DNA of 55,128 bases from Lachnospiraceae bacterium (GTDB taxonomy: Bacteria; Bacillota; Clostridia; Lachnospirales; Lachnospiraceae): contig JALERL010000112.1 in assembly GCA_022764465.1 (NCBI GenBank), positions 1-55,128 on the forward strand. The letters run 5' to 3'. The position numbers and the translations under genes are program-made. The notes beneath the pieces are model-generated. The model had not been told where the DNA came from, did no database searches, and worked only from the letters and a program-made list of their open reading frames with translations. Within the stretch, counting starts at the first letter, position 1. Each line of letters opens with the position of its first letter. Of the stretch, positions 52,837 through 55,128 are shown piece after piece.

Positions 52837-54561
52837 TTATAATTTGAACGAATTCATATTATCTTCAAGAACTGTTGCAATCTCTTTTAACTGTTTTGCA
52901 TTCATGCTGATCTCCTGCATTGTATTACCTACTTCGATAACAGAAGCAGATGTCTCCTGGGTGCTGGCAGCGTTCTGCTGTGCGATTGCAGTCAGACTCT
53001 GGACAACATCAATGACACTGCTTCGTGCTTCGTCAAGATGCGTGGTACGATCTGCAATCTCGTCCATGCCCTGAATGGAATCACCGATACCATCACGCAC
53101 CTGGGCAAATACCGTTCCGGTTTTGGCTACGTTATCACTCTGCTGCTGCATAATTGTCTTCACTTCGTCCATGGTCTCTACAGCCTTCTGGGAATCCTCT
53201 AACAGAACATGGATGATATCATCAATCTGGCGTGCAGAGTTATCGGATTGCTTCGCAAGCTTCTGGATCTGTGAAGCAACGACTGCGAATCCTCTTCCTG
53301 CGTCTCCGGCTCTTGCTGCCTCAATCGAAGCATTTAAGGATAACAGATTGGTTTCTTCTGCGATGGAAGAGATCAGGGTAGTTGCTTCCTTGATCTTCAA
53401 TGCAGAAGCATTGGTCGTATTGGTCTGTTCATATATAATGTCGATGGACTTGATCGCTTTCTGGTTGATCGCATCCAGTTCAGTAAGTGTCTGGCTTGCT
53501 TCATCGCTGGACTGCTTCATTAAGGCTGCAGTTGCATTCAGGTTCTCAACCTTGGTATTGGTATGCTCGATCATATTACCCATATCTACGATGTTATCGG
53601 TTGCCTTTTGTGTCTCAGAAGCCTGACTGGTAGCTCCGGTAGCAATCTCGTTTACTGCGGATTCTACATTTCCAACCGTCTCAGAAGTATGGGATGCATT
53701 CAGATCCAGTTCATTGGAAGCATTATAAAGCTTTGCACTCTGTTCCTTGATCTGTGATACGATGTCTGCAAGCTGCTGTCTGAGTACAGCGATCGCACGG
53801 GCAATCTCTCCGGTCTCATCCTTACGCTTGCTGATCCGCTGTGTAGTCGGGCTTTCGGCGAGATTCAGTGTAGAGAAGCGGTTGATAACAGCGGTGATCT
53901 CAAGCAGTGGCTTTGTCATTTTTGCAGCAGCAAAGTAGGAAATAATGCCGCATACAATAAAAATAAACACACCACAGATTACAGATGCCTGAAGAATATA
54001 GGTAAGGGATGACATCATGTCTGCTTTGTCTGTGGAAATCACAAGAACAGCTTCATTACCGGCTGTTATATAGTAGGCTGCATACTTGGTTGTGCCATTA
54101 AATTTGTAAGACACAACGGCATGTTTGTCTATCTCATTGCCAGCTTTCATATCGGAGATAATCCCTTTGATAAGTTCATTTTCAACCGGCTGTCCGATTT
54201 TGTCCTCCGATGGATGGTAGACCATGGTGCCATCGTTGGTAACGATATACGCATAACTCGAATCTACGCCATTGATGCTGACGTTTCCGATCAGTTTTTG
54301 CAGATAACTGGCATTCAGTATGACCGCACCGCTGCGGTTAAGTGCGGCATCGATATTCTGCCCGGTGATATTACTGACATCTTCCATATAATTCTCGAGC
54401 GTATGTGTCAGACTACGGTTAACAATGGAAGTGACCAGTACGAGCAGACTGGAAACGGTTATGGCAATCGCCAGCAGTACCATTGCAACAACCTTGGATT
54501 TTAAAGATCTCAGAACTCCCTTCGTTCTCTGGGGAACCTTTTTTTGGCTGCGTTTCTTCAT
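52837..54561 (-). CDS. methyl-accepting chemotaxis protein
   Basis: 574 residues. A basic N-terminus is followed by TM1 ([23 protein letters not shown]), an outside Cache-type sensor (about 55-195; [20 protein letters not shown]), TM2, HAMP ([16 protein letters not shown]) and the MCP signalling domain with its hairpin tip ([31 protein letters not shown]). It senses a small ligand and signals to CheA/CheW. A start at 54561 is chosen; the upstream ATG touches AGGAGG directly. No CheR/CheB pentapeptide is seen at the C-terminus. Confidence 0.92.
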   Translation of the reverse strand: MKKRSQKKVPQRTKGVLRSLKSKVVAMVLLAIAITVSSLLVLVTSIVNRSLTHTLENYMEDVSNITGQNIDAALNRSGAVILNASYLQKLIGNVSINGVDSSYAYIVTNDGTMVYHPSEDKIGQPVENELIKGIISDMKAGNEIDKHAVVSYKFNGTTKYAAYYITAGNEAVLVISTDKADMMSSLTYILQASVICGVFIFIVCGIISYFAAAKMTKPLLEITAVINRFSTLNLAESPTTQRISKRKDETGEIARAIAVLRQQLADIVSQIKEQSAKLYNASNELDLNASHTSETVGNVESAVNEIATGATSQASETQKATDNIVDMGNMIEHTNTKVENLNATAALMKQSSDEASQTLTELDAINQKAIKSIDIIYEQTNTTNASALKIKEATTLISSIAEETNLLSLNASIEAARAGDAGRGFAVVASQIQKLAKQSDNSARQIDDIIHVLLEDSQKAVETMDEVKTIMQQQSDNVAKTGTVFAQVRDGIGDSIQGMDEIADRTTHLDEARSSVIDVVQSLTAIAQQNAASTQETSASVIEVGNTMQEISMNAKQLKEIATVLEDNMNSFKL

Positions 54562-54662
54562 TATGTAATTCATCCTCCTACTTATATTACAACATAGCAC
54601 GGTTGTAATTTGATTATTAAGTATGGAAATTATATCATAAAATGGATAAATTGTACAGAAAC

Positions 54663-54691
54663 TTGACAAATAAAGAACGCTTTGTTATAAT
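54663..54691 (+). promoter_or_regulatory. near-consensus sigma-A promoter of the last gene
   Basis: TTGACA (54663-54668), 17-bp spacer, TATAAT (54686-54691), plus extended TGn. Just after the start site TGTAAC occurs at 54698-54703 and 54718-54723 (20 bases apart), and CGTAAT lies 5 bases after the first copy, like a WalR box (TGTWAH-N5-TGTWAH). Confidence 0.75.
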
Positions 54692-54802
54692 TCCACTTGT
54701 AACAAAATCGTAATAAATGTAACAAAAATGCATAAACTCAAAATATACGTGTAATACTTACTTAAATAGCAGACAAAATCAGTAAATATTATGGAGGTTT
54801 CT

Positions 54803-55128
54803 ATGAGGTTAAACAAAAGGGTGATTGAGAGTACCATCGTTGCAGGAATGCTTGCCGTTGTTACTGCAGTCACAGCAGTTGGAACAGATGCAAAGGCTAC
54901 TCAGATAGCAGCAGGTCAGACTGCGGACGTTGTTGTAACTACAAAGGGGGTTGCCGGTGTGATCGGAGAACTTGTAAACACACAGGCAGCAACAGAAGAA
55001 ATGTTAAAGGCTGAAACAGTCAGCAGAGAAAAGGCAGACACGGTCACGGTTGCAGAGGCAGTACAGGAAGAGGCTGAACCGGAAGAACCACAGCTTACAG
55101 CAGAGGAACAGGAATGGAGCAACAAGCT
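54803..55128 (+). CDS. secreted protein, 3' end beyond the window
   Basis: The first 108 residues of a longer protein. ATG 5 bases after GGAGG (54793-54797). A signal peptide (MRLNKRVIESTIVAGMLAVV, then TAVTAVGTDAKA) is followed by a Val/Thr-rich region and a Glu-rich stretch (VQEEAEPEEPQLTAEEQEW). The catalytic part is missing. A strong promoter and a WalR-like box suggest a wall-associated protein, possibly a hydrolase, but nothing in the visible part proves it. Confidence 0.75.
   Translation, partial: MRLNKRVIESTIVAGMLAVVTAVTAVGTDAKATQIAAGQTADVVVTTKGVAGVIGELVNTQAATEEMLKAETVSREKADTVTVAEAVQEEAEPEEPQLTAEEQEWSNK

Noticed and set aside
53075-53626. 183-codon open frame on the plus strand
   Set aside because: Antisense to the helical MCP signalling domain. 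Ser/Ala/Val-rich shadow without a ribosome site.
1-55128. CRISPR arrays, tRNA or rRNA genes, prophage or transposase genes
   Set aside because: No regularly spaced repeats, cloverleaf-like sequence, or integrase or transposase motifs were seen.

Overview
The window reads like a chromosome segment of a low-to-medium GC, motile, anaerobic Firmicute of the family Lachnospiraceae (Roseburia/Agathobacter-like). Grounds: strong Shine-Dalgarno sites, sigma-A and sigma-28 type promoters, a Clostridia-style flagellin, a BofA/YaaL-type pair, a Gram-positive Tad/Flp pilus locus and several MATE exporters. The genus is an inference. There is no rRNA, tRNA, CRISPR array, prophage or insertion sequence, and no gene-free gap above about 300 bases.

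Layout. (1) 1-15.3 kb, stress, efflux and regulation: four MATE transporters (one next to an AraC regulator, one divergent from a LysR regulator), a cytidylate-kinase-like protein, a PPOX flavoprotein with an HxlR regulator, an acetyltransferase, a hybrid histidine kinase split by a frameshift, a peroxide operon (glutathione peroxidase, TSCPD protein, OhrR-type MarR) behind palindromic operators, a sugar O-acetyltransferase and a RelB/RelE-type toxin-antitoxin pair. (2) 15.3-27.1 kb, housekeeping: a membrane-anchored 5'-nucleotidase, a diverged PurM paralogue, two unknown proteins, a VanR/VanS-like two-component system, an aconitase-type hydratase and an AI-2E family transporter. (3) 27.2-37.3 kb: a TPR-AAA fusion, glycogen branching enzyme, a lone Hpt protein, a 1013-residue protein with a FliK-like tail, flagellin and FliS. 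The last three form a flagellar block with two matching sigma-28 promoters. (4) 37.2-37.9 kb: divergent yaaL-like and bofA genes. (5) 37.9-48.7 kb: a Tad/Flp pilus operon with prepilin peptidases at both ends, TadZ-like, CpaF, TadB, a TadC carrying an ectodomain, Flp pilin, three TadE/DUF5702-like proteins, an FHA protein and a rhomboid protease. (6) 48.8-55.1 kb: a flavodoxin-SCP2 fusion, a soluble histidine kinase, a HIT protein, MurG, a small membrane protein, a chemoreceptor and the start of a secreted protein behind a near-perfect promoter.

Most notable: the composite Tad locus with unusual fusions; two places where the terminator hairpin of one gene contains the Shine-Dalgarno of the next while a promoter sits inside or over the hairpin; three genes whose reading frames need a one-base correction or non-standard initiation; and a TPR-AAA protein with an altered Walker B motif upstream of glgB.
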